This document shows positions 8,985-17,459 of a stretch of DNA of 64,000 nucleotides, piece by piece. Below the pieces are notes generated by a model that did not search any database, was not told where the DNA came from, and saw nothing but the letters and a program-made list of their open reading frames with translations. The position numbers were made by a program, and so were the translations under genes. How positions within the stretch are numbered: the stretch's first letter is position 1; every line of letters starts with the position of its first letter. Source of the stretch: Chryseobacterium gambrini (lineage in GTDB: Bacteria; Bacteroidota; Bacteroidia; Flavobacteriales; Weeksellaceae); contig NZ_FTOV01000001.1 of the NCBI RefSeq assembly GCF_900156825.1, positions 124,001 to 188,000 of the forward strand. The letters run 5' to 3'.

Positions 8985-9015
8985 GTTTCGGCGGCATCGA
9001 AGATGCCGCCGAAAC
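8985..9015 (+). repeat. Perfect GC-rich palindrome after cphA
   Basis: A 14-bp perfect stem (GTTTCGGCGGCATC and its complement) closes a 3-nt GAA loop. It lacks a T tract of its own and sits just before an AT-rich terminator hairpin. The very GC-rich stem stands out in this AT-rich spacer and may be a repeated palindromic element or a 3' stabilising structure for the cphA mRNA. Confidence 0.6.
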
Positions 9016-9020
9016 CAAAT

Positions 9021-9052
9021 AAAAAAAGCTTCGAACATTCGAAGCTTTTTTT
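9021..9052. terminator. Bidirectional terminator between cphA and the 9054 gene
   Basis: AGCTTCG pairs with CGAAGCT around a short AACATT loop, flanked by A7 on the left and T7 on the right, so it works for both convergent genes. Confidence 0.8.
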
Positions 9053-9053
9053 A

Positions 9054-9509
9054 TTACCTGTTTTCCCATGTCGATTTTATATTCTGCATTTTAACCAGAT
9101 AAAAATATAACGGGATCAACTCTAATCTTAGGCTAAAACCTATATTAGGAGACGTAAAAGGAATAACTACCATCATGATAATACATATTCCAATGCCAAT
9201 AATGGCGTCAATAATTGCTGCCTGTGGAGCCCATTTCTGCTCAAACCAAAGTCCGTACGCAACAATTCCTTTGAATATAAACAGAGATGTTACAATTATT
9301 CCGGGTAAAGTATAAGGATGACTGGCATTGATGCCGTAAAGCGATAGGCTTATATTACTTAAAAAAGGAGCAATCATTAAAAAGATTACGGCAAAAGAAC
9401 CCCCGATCAGAAAGAACCATAAAAATATTTTGATCCAGAGTGGCAACAAACTTCTTCTTCGTACATTATCCTGCATTTCAAACTCTTCAAAAGCTGACTT
9501 TTCTTCCAT
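9054..9509 (-). CDS. Hypothetical membrane protein, four helices
   Basis: A 151-residue protein with a short acidic cytoplasmic N-terminus (1-22) and four predicted membrane segments at about 25-48, 66-86, 92-115 and 117-135. I recognise no family and no catalytic motif. It starts 16 nt downstream of the ATP-grasp gene at 9526-10710 and is the last gene of the minus-strand block, so it is probably co-transcribed with that gene. It could be a small helper or transporter-like protein for whatever the block makes, but nothing in the sequence proves that. Confidence 0.7.
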   Translation of the reverse strand: MEEKSAFEEFEMQDNVRRRSLLPLWIKIFLWFFLIGGSFAVIFLMIAPFLSNISLSLYGINASHPYTLPGIIVTSLFIFKGIVAYGLWFEQKWAPQAAIIDAIIGIGICIIMMVVIPFTSPNIGFSLRLELIPLYFYLVKMQNIKSTWENR

Positions 9510-9525
9510 TGTTTATTCGTATAAT

Positions 9526-10710
9526 CTATTCCTCCGCAAAAAAAGCATTTGAACTTCCGATCCAGATTGCATCTTTCTTATTGAAATCTACATTTACCAT
9601 GGCAGCTTTCGTCATTCTGCCCAGATTTTCCAGTAGAATAGGACGTTCGTCATTTTCGCGCCAGATATACAGTAATCTGATCTCTGCTTTTGAAAACTCT
9701 CCGTTGATATCTTCAAAAATCGGCTCATAAGTTACTTTTCTCTGCAAAATATAGTTTTCTTTATCCTCAATAGCATCTGTAATTTCCTTTGTCGGATTTA
9801 AATTGACTCCGCTTCCTGCAAAAGAAAATAAAGGTTTCAGTACAAAATTTTCAAGGTTTTCACTTTCCGGAAATTCATGCAGGAAATAACTTTTCGGAAC
9901 AAATTGATGCTGTAAAAGCGGAAGGAGGAATTTAGAAATTTTAAAAAACCAGTTCGGATGCGTAACCCAGGTTACATCAACATCTTCACGGAAATCAAAT
10001 TCAGTTTTCAGATCCGGAATTCTGTCTAATTCGTCAAAAATAACACGGTTGTAAATTCTTCTGATCTCCGTTAGTTTTCCATCGTTTTCGTAGAATAGTT
10101 TTCTTCCTTCTTTTTTCACTTTGGTTAAACAAACCGTTTTTATTCCCAGTAATTTTTCAGTCAGAACAAAATCAATGGCAGTTTTTTGCTTTTCAGGGTA
10201 AATTTCAAGGAGAATTACATGTTCAGGATTTTCATTACCCAGAATTAAATCTTTCATGTAATTTTTAAAATCTTCATGAGGAGTTTTATTTTGCAGCTCC
10301 GAAAGAAAAGGATAAACATCACAGAATGTCTGTTCAAAAACTTTCTGAAATGCATACAGTGAAGGAAAAGCCTGCAGCTCGATCAGCTGAGGTTCAATCT
10401 CGCCGTTTTCGCACTTGCAAATCCCGAAATCTATCGTAAAAAAGTGAGGCTGTTTTGTGTCGTTGGGAACCCTGCAGTTATCAGGAATCGCCTTTTGTAA
10501 AGTTTCTTCAGGAAGATTTTTAATCTGTGTAATGATGCTTTCGCTGGCATCAATAAGTTTAGATTCAAATTCTTTTGTTAAAAATAAAGGACTTTCGGAA
10601 ATTCTGAATCCGGTTTCCAGACCACTTTTCTGTTCTAAAATTTCTTTAAACTGATTGTATTTTTCCTGAGAAAATTCCTGATTAAATTGCTTTCTGTATT
10701 TTGGAATCAT
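9526..10710 (-). CDS. Divergent ATP-grasp-like ligase (A)
   Basis: This 394-residue cytoplasmic protein carries a recognisable ATP-grasp core in its C-terminal half: VLKPLFSFAGSGV with the nucleotide-binding Lys at 292, a strand-hinge segment YILQRKV (320-326), and a late RLLY...LLENLGRM segment (345-366) with R345, E361 and N362 in the places expected for phosphate and magnesium contacts. The N-terminal half has a pre-ATP-grasp look, with FTIDFGICKCENGEIEPQLI at about 91-110 followed by QAFPSLY. I cannot assign it to a characterised ligase; it is unlike RimK or D-Ala-D-Ala ligase. A strong terminator-like hairpin separates it from the amidotransferase upstream, so it and the membrane protein after it may be expressed separately. 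Confidence 0.7.
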   Translation of the reverse strand: MIPKYRKQFNQEFSQEKYNQFKEILEQKSGLETGFRISESPLFLTKEFESKLIDASESIITQIKNLPEETLQKAIPDNCRVPNDTKQPHFFTIDFGICKCENGEIEPQLIELQAFPSLYAFQKVFEQTFCDVYPFLSELQNKTPHEDFKNYMKDLILGNENPEHVILLEIYPEKQKTAIDFVLTEKLLGIKTVCLTKVKKEGRKLFYENDGKLTEIRRIYNRVIFDELDRIPDLKTEFDFREDVDVTWVTHPNWFFKISKFLLPLLQHQFVPKSYFLHEFPESENLENFVLKPLFSFAGSGVNLNPTKEITDAIEDKENYILQRKVTYEPIFEDINGEFSKAEIRLLYIWRENDERPILLENLGRMTKAAMVNVDFNKKDAIWIGSSNAFFAEE

Positions 10711-10734
10711 AATTCTTTTTCTTTTTGTGATTTA

Positions 10735-10765
10735 AAAAATCGGACAGTTTCTGTGTCCGATTTTT
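10735..10765 (-). terminator. Terminator-like hairpin inside the amidoligase block
   Basis: AAAAATCGGACA (10735-10746) pairs perfectly with TGTCCGATTTTT (10754-10765) around a 7-nt loop; the minus strand reads into T6. It lies between the amidotransferase stop (10794) and the ATP-grasp A start (10710), so it should end or attenuate the upstream transcript. Confidence 0.75.
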
Positions 10766-10793
10766 GTATTGATATTTTCGTTTTATTAAAAAT

Positions 10794-11630
10794 TTAAGCC
10801 ATTGCTTCTGCCTGCTTCAAAACGTTTTTTTTTGCAAACTGTAAGAATCTCGGCAGAATCTGAGCCTGAGTAAGGATGATTTTATCTTCATCATCCATTC
10901 TGTCCACGGTTTCAAGATACTTTTCCATTCCGAAATTTTCAATCATCGCCTGCTTGTTCTTTTCGTCTTTCAGATTTTCAATCATGCCTGCAGGATTTGC
11001 TTCCGGATGAAACTGTGTTCCGAATATTTCCTCCGAAAAACGGATTGCCATCACCGCTCTTTCCAGATTGATGTGTGGACGGAATTTTTCAATAGCCACG
11101 ATTTTCATACCCAGCTCCTCAAAACGCTCATGATCCGGTTCGATAAACTGATACGCTCTGGAATCTACTGCATAGAAAGGATCGGGAAGATTTTTGAATA
11201 AAAATTCCTGTTCTCCTTCCTCGGTTTTATGAACCGGCATTACTCCGAAAGAATACGATTTCCTTTTGCAGATATTTCCAAGTTTCCAGTGGATACTTGC
11301 CAACTGAAAAGAATGACAGATCAGGAACAGATATTTTTTGTCATCGCTGTACTGGTTATGTTCAAAAACATTATCCAGAAACTGAGCAAATTTATCTTCC
11401 CATTCAAGACCTTCTCTGTGCGGATCTCCCGGACCTCCCGAAGAAATAAAAATATCGAAATCCTCAACATTGGGCATTTCATTTTTAAATCTCACATCGA
11501 ATGTTTCAATGCTTACGTTTTCCTGAGCACAGCTTAGCTTAAATGCTTCAGAAATTTCTTTAATATTTTTAAAACCCTGATTCACATGATTGTTGTTCAT
11601 GTCCAGCAAAGCAATTCGAATATCATTCAT
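10794..11630 (-). CDS. Class I glutamine amidotransferase-like protein
   Basis: A 278-residue class I (Triad) glutaminase-like protein. The oxyanion-strand segment is SSGGPGDP (63-70), the nucleophile elbow reads LICHSFQL with Cys105, and the His-x-Glu pair lies in FGTQFHPE (H208, E210), so all three catalytic residues are kept. The elbow CHSFQ departs from the usual GxCxGxQ. Such domains normally release ammonia from glutamine for a partner synthetase; none is fused here, so ammonia may pass to a neighbouring ligase, or the protein may hydrolyse a gamma-glutamyl compound instead. It starts 35 nt after the carboxylate-amine ligase and is probably co-transcribed with it. Confidence 0.82.
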   Translation of the reverse strand: MNDIRIALLDMNNNHVNQGFKNIKEISEAFKLSCAQENVSIETFDVRFKNEMPNVEDFDIFISSGGPGDPHREGLEWEDKFAQFLDNVFEHNQYSDDKKYLFLICHSFQLASIHWKLGNICKRKSYSFGVMPVHKTEEGEQEFLFKNLPDPFYAVDSRAYQFIEPDHERFEELGMKIVAIEKFRPHINLERAVMAIRFSEEIFGTQFHPEANPAGMIENLKDEKNKQAMIENFGMEKYLETVDRMDDEDKIILTQAQILPRFLQFAKKNVLKQAEAMA

Positions 11631-11665
11631 ACGACTTCATATTTTTTACAAAGTTACCAAAAAAA

Positions 11666-12784
11666 TTATGAAGCGGTTTCTCCGTGTGTGATGCCGTATT
11701 CAGTTTCTGAGATCATATAATCAACAACTTTCGTAAGATCACCTGTTTCATTGAAGACTTTTAGCTGTCGGTCTGCTCCGGTTCCGTTTTCAAGAATTGT
11801 CCATGCGTATTCCACCTCTTTTCTGCATCCTAATTCGTCCACCACATCATCAATAAACTCAAGAAGTTCCTTTAAGAGATCAGGATAAGGCACAGATTCT
11901 TCTTTTCCGAAATCAATCAGATGAGCTTCAATTCCACTCTTGGAAGCACGCCATTTGTTTTCATTTAGCAATAATCTTCTGTAGCTTCTGAAACTTAAAT
12001 TCTGCTGATGAAGTTTGTAGATTTTTGCAACCAAAGCCTGCATAATGGCAGCCAGACAAACGGTTTCATCAATTCTCATCGGCATATCGCAGATTCTGAA
12101 TTCGATTGTAGGGTAGAACGGGTGAACTCTGAGATCCCACCATATTTTTTTAGCATTATCAATGGTTCCTGTCTTTACCAAAAGGTCTACATAACTGTCA
12201 AATTCCGCCAGAGAATTGAAAAAACTCGGAATTCCGGTTCTTGGGAATTTTACAAAAATTTCCTGTCGGTAAGACTTAAAACCTGTATTTCTTCCGATCC
12301 AGAAAGGAGAATTCGTTGATAGTGCATAAACGTGCGGAAGGAAATACCTCATCACATTCTGTATTCTTACGCCTTCTTCACGGTTTGGGATTCCGATATG
12401 GACGTGAAGCCCGAAAATTAAATTTCCTCTCGCCACATCACCCATGTCGTCTACAATTTTAATGTAACGCTCTCCGTTTGTAATGGTGTTGTGTTCCCAG
12501 TTGGAGAAAGGGTGCGTTCCGCCGCCGGAAACCCGAAGTCCCTGTTCGTGGGCGGTTTTTATAAGATGTCTTCTTAAATTCGTTAATTCGGCTTTTGCCT
12601 CCTGAATATTCTGGCAGATGCCTGTTTCCATTTCAATCATGGATTCATGCATTTCATGCTTTAAATTTTCACTTAAAACAGCTTTTCCGCCTTCAATAAT
12701 TTTCGAAACATGAGAGACCAGATCACGGCTCTCAACATCAATAATCTGATATTCTTCTTCGATTCCAATAGTAAATTGATGCAT
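11666..12784 (-). CDS. Carboxylate-amine ligase, GCS2/YbdK family
   Basis: A 372-residue member of the glutamate-cysteine ligase type 2 family. Motifs in order are GIEEEYQ (7-13, metal-binding Glu), MIEMETG (49-55), GGGTHPF (87-93), GLHVHIG (125-131), the TNSPFW segment and WWDLRVHP...IEFRICDMP, with ENKWRAS near residue 290. These form the ATP-binding half-barrel of the glutamine-synthetase fold. Characterised relatives such as E. coli YbdK have weak gamma-glutamylcysteine ligase activity, and their physiological substrates are mostly unknown. Here it sits between an ATP-grasp ligase (27 nt upstream) and the amidotransferase (35 nt downstream). That setting argues for a specific product rather than glutathione synthesis. 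Confidence 0.92.
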   Translation of the reverse strand: MHQFTIGIEEEYQIIDVESRDLVSHVSKIIEGGKAVLSENLKHEMHESMIEMETGICQNIQEAKAELTNLRRHLIKTAHEQGLRVSGGGTHPFSNWEHNTITNGERYIKIVDDMGDVARGNLIFGLHVHIGIPNREEGVRIQNVMRYFLPHVYALSTNSPFWIGRNTGFKSYRQEIFVKFPRTGIPSFFNSLAEFDSYVDLLVKTGTIDNAKKIWWDLRVHPFYPTIEFRICDMPMRIDETVCLAAIMQALVAKIYKLHQQNLSFRSYRRLLLNENKWRASKSGIEAHLIDFGKEESVPYPDLLKELLEFIDDVVDELGCRKEVEYAWTILENGTGADRQLKVFNETGDLTKVVDYMISETEYGITHGETAS

Positions 12785-12811
12785 TTTTTTTCGTGCTTTT
12801 TGTTGATATTC

Positions 12812-13765
12812 TTATTTTACAGAATCTTTTACAAAAGTTCCCCAAGAGATGTTTGGTTTTCCCGGAACATATTCTTTTGCTTTTTCGATCGCTAATTTGG
12901 CTGCGTGTTCTACGATCCATGCAAAATTTTCTTCTCCTACAGAATTTTTGTCTGCATCCGGAGCTGGATTACAGAAGTCGATTGCATAAGGAATTCCGTC
13001 TCTTATGGCGAATTCTACCGTGTTGAAATCGTAGCCAAGCGCTTCATTCATTTTGATGGTGTAGTCGTGAATTGTTTTTAATAATTTCTCCAGTTCTGCA
13101 CCCTGCGTCTGATGTGTAGTTGCATATCTCAAATGATGAGGATTTCTCGGCTCATAAGGCATGATATGAACATATTTTTTACCTAAACAGTATACTCTGT
13201 AATAATCGTCAAAGATAATTTCTTCCTGCACCATCATTACCAGTTGCTCTGTTTCGCTTAATTTCGTCCAAAGATCTTCCGGATTTTCCACGCGGTATAC
13301 ATTTCTCCATCCGCCTCCGTCATGCGGTTTCATGTACGCCGGAAAACCTACATAATCGAAAATATAATCCCAGTCGTGAGGGAATTTCAGGTTTCTGAAA
13401 GAGGTTTCTGAAGTGTTTGTCGGTCTTTCGTGAGACGGAAGCAAAACTGTTTTCGGAAGCGGAATTCCCAGTTTCGTCATTAAAGCGTTATTAAAAAACT
13501 TTTCGTCTGCGCTCCACCAAAAAGGATTGTTGATGACATAGGTTCCGTTCAATGCTGCATTTTTCAGGTACGCTCTGTAAAAAGGAACATCCTGCGAAAT
13601 TCTGTCGATAATTACAGCATATCCGTAATCTGCACCCTGTTCAAGTTTATCAATATGTACAGGTTCTGCGATGATTTCTCCACCTCCCAATTCGTTAACT
13701 TTATCAATAAACGCCCAAGGAAACGTATCTTCCATACCGAATAGAATTCCTACTTTTTTTGCCAT
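12812..13765 (-). CDS. RimK-like ATP-grasp ligase (B)
   Basis: A 317-residue ATP-grasp protein. The N-terminal Rossmann-like domain begins KKVGILFGMEDTFP; the ATP-binding segment is FPAYMKPHDGGGWRNV with Lys146 and a glycine-rich loop; the magnesium site is VEFAIRDG...AIDFCNP with E251, D263 and N266. Length and order match a stand-alone RimK/D-Ala-ligase-type carboxylate-amine ligase. Substrates cannot be told from sequence. It lies 48 nt after the esterase and 27 nt before the GCS2 ligase, tight enough for one operon and for a shared pathway. Confidence 0.88.
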   Translation of the reverse strand: MAKKVGILFGMEDTFPWAFIDKVNELGGGEIIAEPVHIDKLEQGADYGYAVIIDRISQDVPFYRAYLKNAALNGTYVINNPFWWSADEKFFNNALMTKLGIPLPKTVLLPSHERPTNTSETSFRNLKFPHDWDYIFDYVGFPAYMKPHDGGGWRNVYRVENPEDLWTKLSETEQLVMMVQEEIIFDDYYRVYCLGKKYVHIMPYEPRNPHHLRYATTHQTQGAELEKLLKTIHDYTIKMNEALGYDFNTVEFAIRDGIPYAIDFCNPAPDADKNSVGEENFAWIVEHAAKLAIEKAKEYVPGKPNISWGTFVKDSVK

Positions 13766-13813
13766 AAATGTATTTTTTAATGTTGTATTTTAATGTTAAA
13801 TTTTAAATTATTT

Positions 13814-14527
13814 TTAAGAGAAAAAGGTTCCTATAAAAGTTGGGAAAACCATCCTCCAAAGCGGCCAGTCGTGATTAATCCACTTTCTTTCATCATACCA
13901 GAAATCAATACCTTTTGAAGCTAAAATTTCTGCCATTTCCACGTTTTTATCTTTGCAGATATCTTCATCCGAAGTGCTTAAAACAATATGCATATGTTTG
14001 TATTTCCATGCTTCATCATTTCTCACAAATTCACGCGGACAGTTGAAATAAACCAGCTCATCGGAATAGCCGTCCATAAAATTTCTGATGCTGAATGCTC
14101 CTGACAGACAGAACAGATGCGAGACAACATCCGGAAAACGGAAAGCAAAATTAGCCGCATGATATCCTCCGAAACTTGCTCCCGCGACCGCAACTCGGTG
14201 CGTCTTATGAATTTTCTGAATATAAGGAACAAATTCCTGAATCAGAAACTGAACATATTTTTCATAATTTTTAATCCTTTGCTGAGGAGAAATATTGTTG
14301 TCATAAAAACTCCATCCGTCTATGGTCTGAACATTGTAAAGTTTAACTTTTCCCTGCTCTATAAACCAGTTGATGCTTCCGTTAAGATGAAAATCATGGT
14401 TTTGGGTATATTGTCCCTGTGAAGTCGGAAACATGATGATCGGATAACCGTAATGTCCTGTAACTTCCACTTTAAGACTTGTTCCTAGTATATGTGAATA
14501 ATAATCTGTATGCTCTATCTGTGGCAT
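13814..14527 (-). CDS. Alpha/beta hydrolase, esterase D-like
   Basis: A 237-residue cytoplasmic alpha/beta hydrolase of the putative esterase (EstD/Fes-like) type. The nucleophile elbow is GASFGG with Ser118; the acid is probably D187 in the STSDED segment, and the base is His219 in WINHDW. No signal peptide is seen. Relatives cleave acyl esters and some act as acyltransferases. Its place between two ATP-grasp ligase genes (160 nt after C, 48 nt before B) suggests that it trims, releases or transfers an acyl group on the product of the block. That role is inferred. Confidence 0.85.
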   Translation of the reverse strand: MPQIEHTDYYSHILGTSLKVEVTGHYGYPIIMFPTSQGQYTQNHDFHLNGSINWFIEQGKVKLYNVQTIDGWSFYDNNISPQQRIKNYEKYVQFLIQEFVPYIQKIHKTHRVAVAGASFGGYHAANFAFRFPDVVSHLFCLSGAFSIRNFMDGYSDELVYFNCPREFVRNDEAWKYKHMHIVLSTSDEDICKDKNVEMAEILASKGIDFWYDERKWINHDWPLWRMVFPTFIGTFFS

Positions 14528-14687
14528 TTTTTTTTCGTATTTGGGTTTAATCAGTAAATTGATAATAAGGTCTGCTTTTCCATTATCCTGATTTAATGAT
14601 TTCTAAATTAGGGATTAAAAAAGGATTTTAGGGTAAACTTAATCTTATAAAATCAATAATTTCTTGATGTTAATTTCTCTTTTTAAA

Positions 14688-15899
14688 TTATGACATAGGT
14701 TTGTCTTTCGGCGGAAGAATATTCAGTAATTCAGCATGAATTTTTTCGGCTGCCCTGTCTAATCTTTCCTGAACGATTACCGAATCTTTCGATTTGTAAA
14801 CGATTCCGACATGATAATCTATCGGTAAGAATTTTACCGCCTCTTCGCATTCAAACTGATTGTAATCCGGCTCTTTGTCTTTAATTAAAGCGACAATAAG
14901 CCCCGAATAATATCCTGTAGGTTTAGAAACCTCATAATTTTTTCCTCTTAATAAAGCATCTTCAATTTTCGCCCATTCTCTCCAGATGTTGATGTTGCTT
15001 GATGCTTCCACGAGATCCGGAATATGCGCTCCACCCACTCTTGAAGAAGTTTCAAGAAAATAATATTTCCCGTCGTCTTTGCTGCGGATAAATTCTGTGT
15101 GGGTCGCACCGTTAATCAGACCGAAATTTGATAAAACTTTCGAGTTTACCTCTTCAAGAGCCTTAAATTCATCAGAATATCTTCCGAGCGTTTTTGTTCT
15201 GAAAACACCTCCTTCATGGGAAACCTCCATCGGAGGCGCCAAATATTTTGAAGCGGAAGTGAAAACGATTTCTTTGTTAAAAGTAAGACTGTCTACATGA
15301 TAAACATCTCCCGGTTTGAAGCTTTCCAGAAGAAACAGGTGACGTTCTTCACCCAAGTTATCAAGCGCCTTCCAGAGATCTTCTTTGGAATTCAGTTTTT
15401 TAATTCCTGAAGCAGAGGCTTCGGAACGTGGCTTTAAAACCCACGGTGCAGGAACCTGATCTACAAAATGATTAACCTCATCATTATTAAAAACTGCCGT
15501 AAATTCAGGAACATTAATTCCGGAATCCTTTGCTTTCTGTCGCATGGCAAGTTTATCCCTGAAATAGCGGTGTGTGGTTTGTCCCATCCCCGGAATTCTG
15601 AATGTTTCGCGGATAAGCGCCGCTTTTTCCACATCATAATCGTCCAGAGCAATAACGGCGTGTACTTTTCTGGTCTGCATCAGATGGGAAAATCCCTGCA
15701 CGAGATGATCCAGATTCCAGACAGAAGGCTTTACTTCAGGCATATAGAATACCTCATCGATGGCATGCCACGGCCAGTTTTTTTCTTTAAGATTTTCGGA
15801 TGTTACTAAAATTATTTTATTACCGAGTTTTTTCATTTCATCCATGAAATCATAACCCTTGTAATAGCACGAAATACATACTATTGTTTTCTCCTCCAT
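14688..15899 (-). CDS. CarB/biotin-carboxylase-like ATP-grasp ligase (C)
   Basis: A 403-residue protein with an N-terminal pre-ATP-grasp domain (1-105, including VIALDDYDVEKAALIRE at 82-98) and an ATP-grasp domain with the nucleotide Lys156 in PWVLKPRSEASASG. The magnesium site has E269 in THTEF and E283 in FLETSSRVGG, with R287 following. This is the layout of the CarB/PurK-like branch, including many dipeptide ligases that use amino-acid carboxylates. A C-terminal domain (about 315-403) is of the kind that lids the active site. A TAnnTTTG promoter box lies 30 nt upstream on the minus strand, so this gene probably begins a transcription unit. Confidence 0.88.
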   Translation of the reverse strand: MEEKTIVCISCYYKGYDFMDEMKKLGNKIILVTSENLKEKNWPWHAIDEVFYMPEVKPSVWNLDHLVQGFSHLMQTRKVHAVIALDDYDVEKAALIRETFRIPGMGQTTHRYFRDKLAMRQKAKDSGINVPEFTAVFNNDEVNHFVDQVPAPWVLKPRSEASASGIKKLNSKEDLWKALDNLGEERHLFLLESFKPGDVYHVDSLTFNKEIVFTSASKYLAPPMEVSHEGGVFRTKTLGRYSDEFKALEEVNSKVLSNFGLINGATHTEFIRSKDDGKYYFLETSSRVGGAHIPDLVEASSNINIWREWAKIEDALLRGKNYEVSKPTGYYSGLIVALIKDKEPDYNQFECEEAVKFLPIDYHVGIVYKSKDSVIVQERLDRAAEKIHAELLNILPPKDKPMS

Positions 15900-15928
15900 A
15901 CAATGTTTTTTAGTTTTTGATGAACTTT

Positions 15929-15936
15929 CAAAAATA
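15929..15936 (-). promoter_or_regulatory. Promoter box of ATP-grasp C
   Basis: On the minus strand TATTTTTG is an exact TAnnTTTG box, 29 nt before the ATG at 15899. No TTG stands at the usual distance upstream. It would start transcription of the 15899-10794 genes. Confidence 0.5.
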
Positions 15937-16039
15937 AAAACGTTTTTTTATTAATTATTTAATGTTAAAAATTAAAATATTGTGCGCTTTTGAAAATTCT
16001 ATTTCAATTATACAGAGAATTTTTGTAATAAACTAATTT

Positions 16040-17455
16040 TTAGTGATAATTTTCGATTAAATCGGCTAATAATTGCACTCCAAATCCCGTTGCAGCCTTT
16101 TCTTTGGCATAACCTACATTTCCGAACGTCACTCCGGCAATATCAAGATGCGCCCATTTAGGATGGTTTTCAATGAATTGTTCTAAAAATTTAGCCGCAA
16201 TAATGCAATCTCCGATAGGTTTCATCGAAATATTCTTAATATCTGCCACATCCGACTGGATATCGTCTTTCCAGACATCCCAAAGCGGTAAATTCCAAAG
16301 TCTCTGATTGGTTTTATCGCCGGTTTTTATCAAAAGATTTTTCAATTCTTCATTGTTGGAAAACAGAGCCCCGCAAGTATCGCCAAACATCCTTACGGAA
16401 CTTCCGGTAAGCGTGGCAAGGTCGATCAGAAAGTCAGTTTTGAAGTTTTTCGCCATATAGGAAAGTCCGTCGGCAAGAATCATTCTGCCTTCCGCATCGG
16501 TATTAAGAACCTCAATTGTTTTTCCGTTATAAGCCGTAATAACATCACTCGGAAGAAATGCATTTTCAGAAATAGCATTGTCGGTAATAGGTAAAATAGC
16601 AACAATATTGACCGGAAGCTGCATTTCCGCGGCATAAATCAGCGTTCCCAAAACGGCTGTTGCACCGCCCATGTCCGATTTCATATAATGCATATTGTCC
16701 GGATTTTTCAGAGAAATTCCTCCTGTGTCAAACAATACACATTTTCCGACCAAGCCGAAAGTGACTGCATTTTTAACATTGGTTTTGTATTCAATAATGG
16801 TGAACGCCGCGTCATAAGCACTTCCCTGATTAACGGAAAGATAAGCTCCCAAACCAAGTTCCTCACACTTTTTCCTGTTAAAAGAAGTATATTTTAAATC
16901 GTATTTTTTAGCTAAATTTTTTAAATATAAACTGAAAGTATCTGGTTTTTTAAGATTGGCGGGTTTGTTCAGCCATTCCTGACAGGCGGTCTGTCCGTTG
17001 CTCAGTGCTTCAGCTTTTTTGCCGATGGTGTCTAATTTTTTCTGGCTTAAATTTTCAAAATGAAGCTCAAATTTAGCATTCCAGAACGCATGCGTTTTTT
17101 CGAAAGGATAGTTGTAAGTTCCTATTAATAAACCCTTTGCAAATTCTTCAAACTGCCTCTCGTTCAAACAGTCGGCTATAACTAATGTCGGGACAGGCTG
17201 TACTTTTCCTTTCTGCGTCTGGGAAAACTTCACGGCAACCTGCTGAATTTCAAAATTCTGCAAAGTAGATTTTCCGATACCTACAAAATACGTTATTCCT
17301 TCTTCATGGGCATTCACGAAAACTTCATGCTTTTTACCCGTAAAGAAAGTTGAAATGTTTTTATTGAAATTTTTGCTGGTTTTCGTCCATTCTTCTTCTG
17401 TGAAAAGATGAAAAACCTGCGTATAATTTTTATTTTTTTTGTTGATTAATTTCAT
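16040..17455 (-). CDS. M17 family leucyl aminopeptidase
   Basis: A 471-residue M17 metallopeptidase. The two-zinc site is complete: K238 and D243 in VGKCVLFDTGG, D261 in KSDMGG, and D320 and E322 in the signature NTDAEGRMILADG, with the catalytic K250 and R324. The family removes N-terminal residues from peptides in the cytoplasm, and some members also process dipeptides such as Cys-Gly. The N-terminal macro-like domain (1-150) is divergent. It starts 4 nt after the esterase stop and is followed by a 140-nt gap before ATP-grasp C. It could be a housekeeping peptidase or a processing enzyme for the peptide-like product of the block. Confidence 0.9.
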   Translation of the reverse strand: MKLINKKNKNYTQVFHLFTEEEWTKTSKNFNKNISTFFTGKKHEVFVNAHEEGITYFVGIGKSTLQNFEIQQVAVKFSQTQKGKVQPVPTLVIADCLNERQFEEFAKGLLIGTYNYPFEKTHAFWNAKFELHFENLSQKKLDTIGKKAEALSNGQTACQEWLNKPANLKKPDTFSLYLKNLAKKYDLKYTSFNRKKCEELGLGAYLSVNQGSAYDAAFTIIEYKTNVKNAVTFGLVGKCVLFDTGGISLKNPDNMHYMKSDMGGATAVLGTLIYAAEMQLPVNIVAILPITDNAISENAFLPSDVITAYNGKTIEVLNTDAEGRMILADGLSYMAKNFKTDFLIDLATLTGSSVRMFGDTCGALFSNNEELKNLLIKTGDKTNQRLWNLPLWDVWKDDIQSDVADIKNISMKPIGDCIIAAKFLEQFIENHPKWAHLDIAGVTFGNVGYAKEKAATGFGVQLLADLIENYH

Positions 17456-17459
17456 AATT

